Assembly (NCBI RefSeq): GCF_006265175.1
Contig: NZ_VDCQ01000016.1
Coordinates: 62,001 to 126,000, forward strand
Reading direction: 5' to 3'
DNA length: 64,000 bases
Source: Paenibacillus hemerocallicola
Lineage (GTDB): Bacteria; Bacillota; Bacilli; Paenibacillales; NBRC-103111
Position numbers and translations under genes: made by a program. Each line of letters starts with the position of its first letter. Position 1 is the stretch's first letter. The notes under the pieces are model-generated. The model was not told where the DNA came from, did no database searches, and saw only the letters and a list, made by a program, of their open reading frames with translations. This document shows positions 9,069 to 17,251 of the stretch, in pieces.

Positions 9069-10244
9069 ATGAGAGTGGCCGTATTGGGAACGGGGATGGT
9101 GGGCCATGCGGTAGTCGGTCAGTTGGCCAAGAGCCGGGCGGTCGCGGAAGTCGTGGCGGTCGATGCGGAGCAGTCGAGGGTCGAACGGATCGCGGCCGCG
9201 GCGAATCGTCCGAACGTGACGGGAAGAACGGTAAATTTGGGCGATGAAGCGACAGTGACCGGATTACTGCGGGAATTCGACATTGCGGTCAACTGTCTCC
9301 CGGCCGTCTTGACGCTGCAGACGACGAGAGCCGCGATCGCGGGCAATTGCCATCTGGTCGATCTGTCCAATGCCGCCTATACGGAGAAGCTGGAGCTGGA
9401 TGATTCGGCGAAGGCTGCGGGCGTGCTGGTCGTAACGGGCTGCGGAGTGGCTCCCGGCATCGTGGGCATCTTGGCGGCCCGCGGCGCGGAACTGCTCGAC
9501 GAGGCGGACGAAGCGGTCATGATATGCGGCGGTCTGCCGCGACATCCCGTTCCGCCCTTATGGTATCAGGTCGTGTTCAGCGTAGACAGCCTATTCCAGC
9601 TGTACCGCAAACATTCGCTTGCGGCGGAGAACGGTCAATTGGTGCAAATCCCTCCTTTCTCCGGGCTGGAAACGATCGAGTTCGACGCCCCCGTAGGCGA
9701 GTGCGAGGCGGTCATAACGGACGCCTGGAGCGTCCCGTACACGCTCAGGCACAAGGTCAAGCGGATCTACGAGAAAACGGTCAGATACAAAGGACATTGG
9801 TCCAAGCTGGCGACGCTCGCCGAGCTGGGCTTCATGAGCGATACGCCCGTCGAGGCAGGCGGCGTGCAAGTAAGTCCCTACGAGCTGACGAAGCGTGTAT
9901 TGGAACCGCAGATGAAGGGCGGCTCGGTCGAAGACATTACGGTAGCCCGGGTTACCGTTACGGGAATGTACCGGGGGCAGCCGGCAAAGGTGCAATGGGA
10001 GATGACCGATTTCTTCGACCCGTTGCGGAATATGACCTCGATGGCCCGGACGACCGGATTTCCCGCGGTCGTTATGGCCGAATGGATCGCCGAGGCGCGC
10101 ATGGGCGAACGGGGCATTCGGACGCCCGAACAGCTGATTACGGGAAATCGGTTCGAGCCGTTCCTCGCCGCTTTGCACGAAGAAGGGATACGCATTGCGT
10201 ATACCGGGAATCCCGTACCGGAAGCGGAAGGAGAACGGCCATGA
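9069..10244 (+). CDS. Saccharopine dehydrogenase-family, L-lysine 6-dehydrogenase-like
   Basis: This 391-residue enzyme has a Rossmann site GTGMVG at residues 7-12 and the family landmarks GCGVAPGIVGILA, GGLPRHPVPPLWYQVVFS and KTVRYKGH. These resemble the Bacillales L-lysine 6-dehydrogenase (lysine to aminoadipate semialdehyde, with NAD) more than true saccharopine reductases. With the nearby ALDH, the two steps lysine to allysine to 2-aminoadipate are a reasonable guess, but another amino acid is possible. A G-run at 9055-9060 serves as ribosome binding site. Its stop overlaps the next start (ATGA), so the downstream gene is co-translated. Confidence 0.75.
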   Translation: MRVAVLGTGMVGHAVVGQLAKSRAVAEVVAVDAEQSRVERIAAAANRPNVTGRTVNLGDEATVTGLLREFDIAVNCLPAVLTLQTTRAAIAGNCHLVDLSNAAYTEKLELDDSAKAAGVLVVTGCGVAPGIVGILAARGAELLDEADEAVMICGGLPRHPVPPLWYQVVFSVDSLFQLYRKHSLAAENGQLVQIPPFSGLETIEFDAPVGECEAVITDAWSVPYTLRHKVKRIYEKTVRYKGHWSKLATLAELGFMSDTPVEAGGVQVSPYELTKRVLEPQMKGGSVEDITVARVTVTGMYRGQPAKVQWEMTDFFDPLRNMTSMARTTGFPAVVMAEWIAEARMGERGIRTPEQLITGNRFEPFLAALHEEGIRIAYTGNPVPEAEGERP

Positions 10245-11290
10245 AGCGGAGCGAAGGAATCGGTGCGGATATCGATCATGGAGCAAGGGGGCGAAAACCG
10301 AAGATCGTCCAAGTGCTGTCCATGTATCATCCGGCCGGCGAAGCGATACTGCGCGAGGCTGCGGAAGTGGTCCGGACCGACGATACCGGCATCGATCGGC
10401 TGCGCGAGACGGTCCGGGAAGCGGAAGCGATCGTGCTGCGGGCTCCGGCACGGATCACGAAGGAGATCATCGACGCCGCGCCGTTGCTCGAGGTCATATC
10501 CGGAGCGGGGGTCGGACTCGACAATATCGACGTGGAATACGCGACGGCGAAGGGCATTCCCGTCCTGCACGCGCCCGCGGTCAACGGCGTATCGACAGCG
10601 GAGCATACGATGCTGTTGATTATGGCGGCGGGTAAATCGCTGATTCCGTTCCATGAGGAGATGCGCAAAGGCAATTACGGCTCTCGGATGGCGATACCAT
10701 CCCGGGAGCTGCAAGGAAAGCGGGCCGGCCTCGTCGGCTTCGGCACAATCGCCCGGGAAGTGGCGAAGCGGCTGCGGTTCGGGCTCGGCATGGAGGTGAC
10801 CGCATGGGTCCGGTCGTCCGAAGACGGCAGACGCGAAGCGGCCGCGACGATCGGGGCGGAATTGACAAGCGATCTGGACCGGCTGTTCGCCGAGTCGGAT
10901 TTCGTATCGCTTCATATTCCTTTGAACGGGCATACCCGCGGGTTAATCAATCGGCGCCATTTCGCGCTCATGAAGCGCGACGCCTGGCTGATCAATACGG
11001 CCCGGGGGGCCATCGTCGACCAAGCCGACATGGTCGAGGCTCTCCGCTCCGGCCTGTTGGCCGGAGCCGCTCTGGACGTATTCGATCCGGAGCCGCTCCC
11101 GGCGGATCATCCGCTGCTGTCGATGGGCAACGTCATTTTGACCCCGCATGTCGCGGGAACGACGGAGGAAAGCAATTACTTGATGGCCACGGCCGTAGCT
11201 CAAAACGTGCTTCGGGTGCTCGCGGGCGGCCGTCCGGAGCCTGTCGCCAATCCCGAAGTGTGGGGGCTCGGCCGGAAGGCGGGATACTGA
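10241..11290 (+). CDS. D-2-hydroxyacid dehydrogenase (SerA/GyaR-like)
   Basis: The protein has 349 residues. The NAD-binding motif is GLVGFGTIA (about 163-171). The catalytic triad is complete: Arg255 in NTARG, Glu284 in DPEP and His303 in TPH. There is no C-terminal ACT domain, so it is not a regulated phosphoglycerate dehydrogenase of the long type; it would interconvert a 2-keto acid and a D-2-hydroxyacid. The ATG overlaps the previous stop and has AAGGAG 7 bases upstream; the frame is open far upstream but has no better start. In this operon it may handle a keto acid formed in amino acid breakdown. Confidence 0.82.
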   Translation: MKRSEGIGADIDHGARGRKPKIVQVLSMYHPAGEAILREAAEVVRTDDTGIDRLRETVREAEAIVLRAPARITKEIIDAAPLLEVISGAGVGLDNIDVEYATAKGIPVLHAPAVNGVSTAEHTMLLIMAAGKSLIPFHEEMRKGNYGSRMAIPSRELQGKRAGLVGFGTIAREVAKRLRFGLGMEVTAWVRSSEDGRREAAATIGAELTSDLDRLFAESDFVSLHIPLNGHTRGLINRRHFALMKRDAWLINTARGAIVDQADMVEALRSGLLAGAALDVFDPEPLPADHPLLSMGNVILTPHVAGTTEESNYLMATAVAQNVLRVLAGGRPEPVANPEVWGLGRKAGY

Positions 11291-11501
11291 TGCTAATCTC
11301 ATAACACTTCATAGCCTGAAAACATGTAAAACATGCAGTTATTTTGTATGGAAGGCATCCGGTATCCGTTGTTAGCTGGAAAAAGTCCAGTTATTTTCAC
11401 CCGTATTAGACCGTATGGCGGCTTGATGGCGATTTGACTGCATGATTTCCATTTCATTTGGCTAATTCCGCTTTATTATTGAAATTACCTGCATAATTTG
11501 A
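11291..11501. repeat. Degenerate intergenic repeat region
   Basis: This AT-rich stretch contains imperfect copies of a CAGTTATTTT-centred unit (11333-11342 and 11389-11398). A related CCAGTTATTGTTTGCGG follows at about 11854 on the far side of the inserted element. It looks like one older intergenic repeat family interrupted by the element at 11502-11842. No gene is seen. Confidence 0.4.
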
Positions 11502-11842
11502 GGCTGTTGAGAAAGTCTGCAAAGAGAGGAAGCGCCGGAGACAAGAGATGGGGGAATGCGCTCCACAGCGTCGGAGACAAATGATGGAGGAATGCGCTCC
11601 ACAGCGTCGGAGACAAGAGATGGGGGAATGCGCTCCACAGCGTCGGAGACAAATGATGGGGGAATGCGCTTCACAGCATCGGAGACAAATGATGGGGGAA
11701 TGCGCTTCACATCCGTTAAAATCGTGTTGTCTTTAAGATTTAGCGGTTACGACACGATTTAAAGTCAACCGCTTCGCTTTCCGCGCATTTCCCCCACCTT
11801 TTTTTGTATGACAAATCTCTCTTTTTGACTTTTTCAACAACC
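11502..11842. mobile_element. MITE-like element with terminal inverted repeats, no transposase
   Basis: The ends GGCTGTTGAGAAAGTC (11502-11517) and the complement of GACTTTTTCAACAACC (11827-11842) match at 14 of 16 positions and resemble insertion-sequence termini. The 341-base interior has no transposase. It holds five tandem copies of a 36-base unit and then a hairpin of AAATCGTGT with ACACGATTT (about 11718-11760). No clear target-site duplication was found. The 36-base unit reads as 12-residue repeats on both strands, but without a convincing ribosome binding site. Confidence 0.6.
11537..11712. repeat. Tandem 36-bp direct repeat, about five copies
   Basis: The unit GGAGACAAGAGATGGGGGAA continues with TGCGCTCCACAGCGTC, giving 36 bases. 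Copies alternate between the spellings AAGAGATGGGG and AAATGATGGRG and drift towards the right end. There are no spacers between units, so this is not a CRISPR array. Confidence 0.85.
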
Positions 11843-12068
11843 AGATGATTTCCAGTTATTGTTTGCGGAAGGCGGGCGGCTATATCGCGCTACAGGCCGT
11901 GGCCTAAAGGAACCGAAAGAAACGTCCGGAATCGCGCCATATGTGCGCGTCCTCGGCTTCTGGGAAGCGGCCCGCCGACCAGATGGAGCACAGCCAGCAT
12001 AGCTCCCGCATCCCGGAGCGGGTGAGAAGGAGAAGCATGCCCCCACCCGAATCAATCGGGAGGAGCCT
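11843..12068. other. Intergenic region after alr
   Basis: About 225 bases lie between the repeat element and the end of alr. The first 20-30 bases belong to the interrupted repeat. The remainder is GC-rich and contains short inverted repeats such as CTCCCG/CGGGAG (12014-12053) but no clear terminator T-run and no supported ORF. Confidence 0.35.
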
Positions 12069-13241
12069 TCACATGCTTCCGGTCTCCCCCGTATAAATCC
12101 GGGGGACCCGGCTTCCGACGGCGCATACGACCTCGTAGTTGATCGTATTTGCGAGTGCCGCCACTTCATCGATCGCTATGCTTTCGTTGCCGGACGTCCC
12201 GAACAAGGTGACCTCGTCGCCGACTTCCGCGTACGGGGCGATCGTCACGTCCAGCATCGTTTGATCCATGCATACCCTTCCCGCGAAGGGCACCCGAACG
12301 CCTTGTACGAGAGCGACGCCTTTGTTGGACAGCTGCCGGGACAAGCCGTCCGCGTAGCCGATCGGAATGGCGGCGATCAGGCTGTCCCGCTCCGGGACGA
12401 ACGTGCAGCCGTAGCCGACGGGCCGGCCTTCGGGCGATCGTCTCAAGTCCGCAATGCGCGACTTCAGTTGCATCGCCTGCTGGAGCGGATACGCCGGCAG
12501 CCGGGTATGGCTCGAGGGATGCAAGCCGTACAGGGCTATGCCTACCCGAACCATATCCAGGTGCATGGAAGGGTAGCGCATAGTCGCGGCGCTGTTGCAG
12601 CAATGCTTCAGGGGAATTTGTATTCCGTTTTGCTCCAACAGGCGGATAACGGACTGGAACGTCCGGAACTGGCGCCATGTGTAAGCCGGATCTTCCCCGT
12701 CCGCATCGGCGAAATGGGTAAAGACGCCTTCAAGCTCGACGAAGCGGGCCAGCATCGCCCTACGGGCCAACGCGAGTACGGCATCCGGGTCGGAGAGGCC
12801 GATCCGGTTCATGCCCGTATCGATTTTGAGATGGATGCGGACCCGTTTGCGCAGCGTTTCCGTCTGACGGACAATTTCCTCCAATACATCGTCGGAAAAC
12901 ACGGTCAAGTCTGCTTCGTTATCTATAGCTGCCCGAACGGAGTCGGGAGGCGTATAACCTAGCACGAGCACAGGGTGTCCGATCGAGGCGCTCCTCAGTT
13001 GTACGGCTTCGTCCAGGATGGCCACGCCCAAACGGTCGGCTCCCGCATTCAATGCGGCACGAGCCGCTTCAGCGGCACCATGGCCGTAACCGTTCGCTTT
13101 GACGACAGCCATCAAGGCGGCATGCCCGCCCAGGCTGGATTTGAACAATCGGGTATTGGAAGCAATCGCTTCCAAAGAAATTTCCGCCCATGTGTGGCGA
13201 TAGCCGGTCGGCGGCCGTTCGCCGGTAATGGAATGCATCAT
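12069..13241 (-). CDS. alr: Alanine racemase
   Basis: This PLP enzyme converts L-alanine to D-alanine for peptidoglycan. The lysine that binds PLP is in VVKANGYGHG (K48), and the second catalytic base Tyr is in VGYGCTF. HCCNSAAT, RVGIALYG and FAGRVCMDQTMLDVT are the other family landmarks. The length of 390 residues is normal. GGGAG lies 7 bases upstream of two adjacent ATG codons, and the first is used here. It is monocistronic, so it may be either the housekeeping or a second, sporulation- or catabolism-linked racemase; the sequence does not decide. Confidence 0.93.
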   Translation of the reverse strand: MMHSITGERPPTGYRHTWAEISLEAIASNTRLFKSSLGGHAALMAVVKANGYGHGAAEAARAALNAGADRLGVAILDEAVQLRSASIGHPVLVLGYTPPDSVRAAIDNEADLTVFSDDVLEEIVRQTETLRKRVRIHLKIDTGMNRIGLSDPDAVLALARRAMLARFVELEGVFTHFADADGEDPAYTWRQFRTFQSVIRLLEQNGIQIPLKHCCNSAATMRYPSMHLDMVRVGIALYGLHPSSHTRLPAYPLQQAMQLKSRIADLRRSPEGRPVGYGCTFVPERDSLIAAIPIGYADGLSRQLSNKGVALVQGVRVPFAGRVCMDQTMLDVTIAPYAEVGDEVTLFGTSGNESIAIDEVAALANTINYEVVCAVGSRVPRIYTGETGSM

Positions 13242-13847
13242 TCGTTTTCTCCCGCTTGACGGATAGTGTGGCTCTATCGAGCTAATTGGTTTTTATGGAG
13301 AGGCTCCTACCATTCTGTACATTCTTCATTGATAAAATAAGTATAGTCCGCGATAAGTCACGTGTCTTCGTCAAGGAAAACGAAAGTAACGCCCCCGGTT
13401 CGTCGGTTGTCACAATAATCGTCCTTGAACGATGGGCGAAAAATGTCCCAAGCAGCAGCTTTGCCGCACGATCCGGGAGATGGAAACGAAGAGGGAATTA
13501 GCTGTCTTCATCTTGTCTATAATCGGTATACCGATTGTAAATAATGGGAGCGCCAATTATAATTGGAGTAACGCAGCAGACGCAATTCACTCGTTGCAGT
13601 CGATGATCCATAGACAACATGCGGGTAGTTTTGGAGGATATTTACGCCGAATTCGATTTAAAAGATCGGATTTTTCCATTCGTTAGGCGCAGGATGGGAA
13701 TAGGGGCGTAGGACGCCGGAAATGACGGATTTATTAGCTGCCCGGGAGGTGGTGCATGTCGGATAGCTGCAGGAAGGGCGTGTTCGTGAAATGAGCTTCT
13801 ATTCAGGGGACATCGATTTCAAAGAGTTTCGTTGTGCAGCATCATTT
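13242..13847. other. Long intergenic region with two perfect palindromes
   Basis: About 600 bases contain no supported gene. Two close perfect palindromes stand out: AATCGGTATACCGATT at 13521-13536 and CCAATTATAATTGG at 13552-13565. A TATAAT-like box (13518-13523) overlaps the first. They may be operators for an unrecognised transcript or for the solute-binding protein gene downstream. Confidence 0.45.
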
Positions 13848-13861
13848 TGTAAGCGTTATCA
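13848..13861 (+). promoter_or_regulatory. cre box upstream of solute-binding protein 1
   Basis: TGTAAGCGTTATCA fits every position of the CcpA operator consensus TGWNANCGNTNWCA. It lies 55 bases upstream of the ATG, suggesting carbon catabolite repression of this gene. The kinase that controls CcpA activity (hprK) is encoded 8 kb away. Confidence 0.7.
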
Positions 13862-13916
13862 TTTTTTTTGCGACCTTGCGAAAATGCGGAGTGAAATCGA
13901 AAAGGAGGAAGTCCGG

Positions 13917-15239
13917 ATGACGGGAGTTTCACGCAATTTCAAGGTAGGTACATTGCTGCTGATGTCGTCATTGTTGGCGGCAGGATGCGGCGGCAGCGGG
14001 GATAATGGGAGCGCGGCGCCCGTTATGGAGAAGAAAGAACCGTTCGAGATGTCCATTTATGCGGCGGGCGTAAGCGTAAAGGAGTTCGACGACAGGTTCA
14101 GAAAAACGCTGGAGGCGAAGTTTCCTCACATTACTTTCAAATACCGGACGAACCAGCCGGGCGCCACGATTACGGAGTTTGTAGCGCAGGGTGATATTCC
14201 CGATTTGATCCGTACCGATATCCCGACCCTGAAGACGCTATATACGGATTTGGGGTTGGCCTACGATTTGCGTGAGATGGTCAAAAAGTACAAGTACGAC
14301 TTAAACCGGTTCAACTCGGTTTTCACTCAGGAAATCATTGACGTTATGGGCACGGGCGCCATGTATGGCCTCCCCGTACCTCCCTACTTCCCGCAAGTGT
14401 TGTATTACAATAAAGATTTGTTCGACAAGTTCGGGGTCGCGTATCCGAAGGACGGCATGACGCTGGACGACGTGTATGAGCTCGCGAAAAAAATGTCCAG
14501 AACGGACGGCGGAGTAACGTATCGCGGCTTCAGCGCGAATACGATGGCATTTCTGCGCGACAATCCGTTCTCGCACCCGATATTGGATCCGAAAACGGAC
14601 GCCTTGTCCGATCCGGAGAGATGGAAGGGCTTGTTCACGACGCTGAAGCGCTTCTACGATATTCCGAACAATGCGATAGGCAAGACGGTGGCTGAAGAGA
14701 ACAACGCGTTCTCCAAAGGCAATGTGGCGATGCAAATCAACCAGCACAGCGTCTATCTCATTATACCTCCCGAAGTGAACTGGGACCTGGTGTCCGCGCC
14801 GCTCATATCCGGAGCGCCCAAGATGATGGGTCAGCGGGGGCCGGCCTATTGGTCGATCACGAATCAGAGCAAGCATAAGGAGGAGGCGTTTCAAGCGATT
14901 ATGGAGATGCTGTCCGATGAAATCCAGATGCAGGATTCGAAAAACGGCATACCGACGACGCTGGCCAGCAAGGAAATCCAAGCCGCTTTGGGTAAAGATC
15001 ATCCCGTATACAGCAAGAAAAATATGAATTCGCTTAACTTGTATCCGCCTATTTCGGCCACGCCGAAACGCCAGTCCGGGCTCGTGGACGTCGCCCTCGG
15101 TACGCAGCAGAACCTGATGTCCGGTCAATTCCAGAAATTCGCCACCAATGCGATGGATATCAACAGCGTAATGCGAGAGGCCGACGAGCTGCTGAAGAAA
15201 GAAGTCCAGAAGGAGAAAGAAAAGACAGGCGCCAAATAA
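13917..15239 (+). CDS. Extracellular solute-binding lipoprotein, paralog 1
   Basis: This 440-residue secreted lipoprotein has a signal peptide ending in a lipobox LLAAGC (Cys24), so it would be anchored to the outer face of the membrane. The mature part is a type 1 extracellular sugar-binding fold; the YYNKDLFDKFGVAYPKD block (about 165-180) is shared with the proteins at 17252 and 20434. AAAGGAGG precedes ATG 13917 by 8 bases, and the in-frame extension to 13791 is unlikely. No permease or ATPase gene is adjacent, unusual for this family, so it must work with transporters encoded elsewhere or as a sensor. Substrate unknown, probably an oligosaccharide. Confidence 0.85.
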   Translation: MTGVSRNFKVGTLLLMSSLLAAGCGGSGDNGSAAPVMEKKEPFEMSIYAAGVSVKEFDDRFRKTLEAKFPHITFKYRTNQPGATITEFVAQGDIPDLIRTDIPTLKTLYTDLGLAYDLREMVKKYKYDLNRFNSVFTQEIIDVMGTGAMYGLPVPPYFPQVLYYNKDLFDKFGVAYPKDGMTLDDVYELAKKMSRTDGGVTYRGFSANTMAFLRDNPFSHPILDPKTDALSDPERWKGLFTTLKRFYDIPNNAIGKTVAEENNAFSKGNVAMQINQHSVYLIIPPEVNWDLVSAPLISGAPKMMGQRGPAYWSITNQSKHKEEAFQAIMEMLSDEIQMQDSKNGIPTTLASKEIQAALGKDHPVYSKKNMNSLNLYPPISATPKRQSGLVDVALGTQQNLMSGQFQKFATNAMDINSVMREADELLKKEVQKEKEKTGAK

Positions 15240-15273
15240 GCCATGCCGGAGGGATGACTTTATAGTCGTAATG

Positions 15274-15311
15274 AGGGGAACGCGCCTTTATCGGGCTGCC
15301 TCCCCTTTTTT
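15274..15311 (+). terminator. Probable terminator of solute-binding protein 1 gene
   Basis: A short stem AGGGGA with TCCCCT encloses a 20-base loop and is followed by TTTTTT. It lies 35 bases after the stop codon. Confidence 0.6.
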
Positions 15312-15496
15312 GTATGCAGCTGTACGGGAGGTGCTGCACTGAACAGGGAACAGCGGGCGGACTGGCTTAACCATGCTATGAAAAGCAGACTAACAACAGT
15401 GCAGCGAATCATCAACGCGACCGTGAAAAATGGGGTTTATTCAAACGGAGCCGAGGAGCATTTCTTTTCTTGTACGGGACATATGAAACGGTACGT

Positions 15497-15619
15497 TTAC
15501 AGAGGGCGCTTCGGCTTATTCCAAAGCTTGACCCATAATTTGTTCGAATCGTCTTTAAAAAGCTTGATGCCGAGCAGCTGAAGCGGGGTCCATACTTTTT
15601 TGAACTGATAATAGGGCAA
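15497..15619 (-). CDS. Small 40-residue basic protein, unknown
   Basis: On the minus strand a TTG (15617-15619) is preceded by GGAGGTGATC, an almost complete match to the 16S rRNA tail, with 5 bases between. The product is 40 residues, begins MPYYQFKKVWTPLQLLGIKL and ends KLWNKPKRPL, rich in Lys, Trp and Leu. It could be a small membrane-associated or regulatory peptide. The region upstream is very AT-rich, as expected for a promoter. I do not recognise the family. The ribosome binding site is the main reason to call it a gene. Confidence 0.55.
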   Translation of the reverse strand: MPYYQFKKVWTPLQLLGIKLFKDDSNKLWVKLWNKPKRPL

Positions 15620-15803
15620 TGATCGATCACCTCCGGGCAACGATTTTCCAGTTCCATACATATTGTATGTTACAAATATATGACAATCGATATATATTTT
15701 TACTATAAACCGATTTTCCGCAAACGAATCAGACCAATGGTTGAGAAGTAACCGTCCGTGGCATATCATAGAGAATATCGTATGATCAAGGAGGAACCGT
15801 TCC

Positions 15804-16889
15804 ATGGAATTGCGCCTATACCGGCAAACGGATCACGAGCAAGTCATGAAGCTTCACGAGTTGGCTCTCGAAGAAGCGGGCGCCTACAAAGGGGACGGCC
15901 AGCGGGATGACGACATGCGCGATATGGAAGCGGCTTATTTCGCCGACGGCGGGGAGTTTTGGATCGGCGAGATCGAGGGGCAGATCGTGGCGACGGGGGC
16001 TTTCCGCCGAACGCCGGGCGATACGGCGGAGCTCAAACGGATGCGCGTCGCACCGGAGCGTCAAGGTCTCGGCTTCGGAAAGATTATGCTGAACAAGCTG
16101 GAGGAACGGGCGAAGGAGCTCGGGATAACGCTGCTTCACCTGGAGACGACCGAAGGACAGAACGCCGCGCGGAAGCTGTATGAAAGTGCGGGCTACACGA
16201 TGCACGAGAGAAGGGTAATCGACGGGAACGACTGTCAGATGTATGTAAAATGGCTCGTTCCCCCGGAACCCGCCGTGGAGATGACGCTTGAGGAGGAGGC
16301 GGCGTTTTATGCCGATTGGGACGTCTCTCAGGAATTGACCGAATATGCGAAGAAGCTGCTTCGGGAAGGGGCGTCGCCGGAGCGGGCGATGGAGGAGGTG
16401 CTCCGCTCCGAGCTGTATGCGGCATGGTCCGGGAAAGAACGCTGCTTCAACGTAGAGTACGACCGGCTGGACATGTACGAGGACTTGCATAGCTCGGTAT
16501 TGTCGGATAGACGGATCGGGCATATCGAGGAGCAAGCCGCTGCGCACTTCGACCCGGAAGCGAACTCCGCATCCGTCACGGACTTGGAGGCACCGGATGA
16601 AGCGGACGAGCCCGTATTCGCCGAAATGGAAATCCGTATCAAGCCGTCAAGGCTGGCACTGGAGATGGCACGATTTTCGCGTGCCGTCGGACTCGGCAAG
16701 CCGATCCGCTATATCCATTTCCTTGCCTTGTTCTCGGGTGCGACGATCGTCGATATGGAGCAGGAAGAGCTCGACCGGTTGGTGGCGAACAAGCAGCAGG
16801 CAATCGAGCTGGCGGAAGCGTTTGCCGAACGGTACGGGGACAGCGCGGCCGCTGCGGAAGACGAGACGGACGAGGGGGAGTATCGCTGA
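15804..16889 (+). CDS. GNAT acetyltransferase with extra C-terminal domain
   Basis: Residues 1-150 are a GNAT domain: LRLYRQTDHEQVMKLHELAL at the start, then the acetyl-CoA loop ERQGLGFGKIML and LETTEGQNAARKLYESAGY. It probably transfers an acetyl group to a small amine or protein N-terminus. Residues 150-361 form an acidic, mostly helical extension (EEEAAFYADWDVSQELTEYA and later KPSRLALEMARFSRAVGLGK) that I cannot assign; single-domain GNATs are about half this length. GGAGG is 9 bases before the ATG. It stands alone between two solute-binding protein genes. Confidence 0.75.
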   Translation: MELRLYRQTDHEQVMKLHELALEEAGAYKGDGQRDDDMRDMEAAYFADGGEFWIGEIEGQIVATGAFRRTPGDTAELKRMRVAPERQGLGFGKIMLNKLEERAKELGITLLHLETTEGQNAARKLYESAGYTMHERRVIDGNDCQMYVKWLVPPEPAVEMTLEEEAAFYADWDVSQELTEYAKKLLREGASPERAMEEVLRSELYAAWSGKERCFNVEYDRLDMYEDLHSSVLSDRRIGHIEEQAAAHFDPEANSASVTDLEAPDEADEPVFAEMEIRIKPSRLALEMARFSRAVGLGKPIRYIHFLALFSGATIVDMEQEELDRLVANKQQAIELAEAFAERYGDSAAAAEDETDEGEYR

Positions 16890-17251
16890 TGCAGCAAGGT
16901 TATAGTCGAGCGGGAGGAAGGAAGTTATCAATATCTTTCTTATCTTCCAGAGAAAGCGCTTGACTTTTGTGCGCACAGCGAATACGATGTAGTTGTCGGT
17001 AAATTCGGAAAATTACATGAGCGCTTTAAGGTGGAGACGACGAGAAAGCCTGAAGCCAATGAATCACTCTCCCGTGGAAGACACGGATGGGGATGCTTCT
17101 TTGGTCAACGGTTTCGCTCGTCGTCTTTTTGCGTACCCTATTTTTCCGCCGCCGGCGCATCGATTTTTGCTTGAGGATTGGGGGGAGCATACGGCTTGAC
17201 GCATCAACTGTTCCATTGTCTATCAGGAGAAAGGTCGGGGAGGCGCTAAAT
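16890..17251 (+). promoter_or_regulatory. Upstream region of solute-binding protein 2
   Basis: No supported gene lies here. AGAAAGCGCTTGAC at 16951-16964 has the AAGCGCTT core of a cre box but misses four outer positions. It overlaps a possible -35 (TTGACT, 16960-16965), with TACGAT 17 bases later. If real, CcpA bound here would block this promoter, but the match is weak. Confidence 0.4.

Noticed and set aside
9524-10240. Long N-terminal extension of the D-2-hydroxyacid dehydrogenase frame
   Set aside because: It lies antisense in frame to the lysine-dehydrogenase-like gene; the family begins near the ATG at 10241, which has a good ribosome binding site.
11462-11710. 82-residue ORF of 12-residue repeats on the minus strand (and similar ORFs on the plus strand)
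   Set aside because: It is a consequence of the 36-bp DNA repeat; both strands stay open, and there is no convincing ribosome binding site or conserved start.
11537-11712. Regularly spaced 36-bp repeats as a CRISPR array
   Set aside because: The units are directly contiguous with no unique spacers, and no cas genes are in the window.
13432-13686. 84-residue ORF upstream of solute-binding protein 1
   Set aside because: No ribosome binding site before the start, and the frame runs across the two palindromes.
16993-17199. 68-residue ORF upstream of solute-binding protein 2
   Set aside because: No ribosome binding site and no recognisable domain; more likely an untranslated leader.
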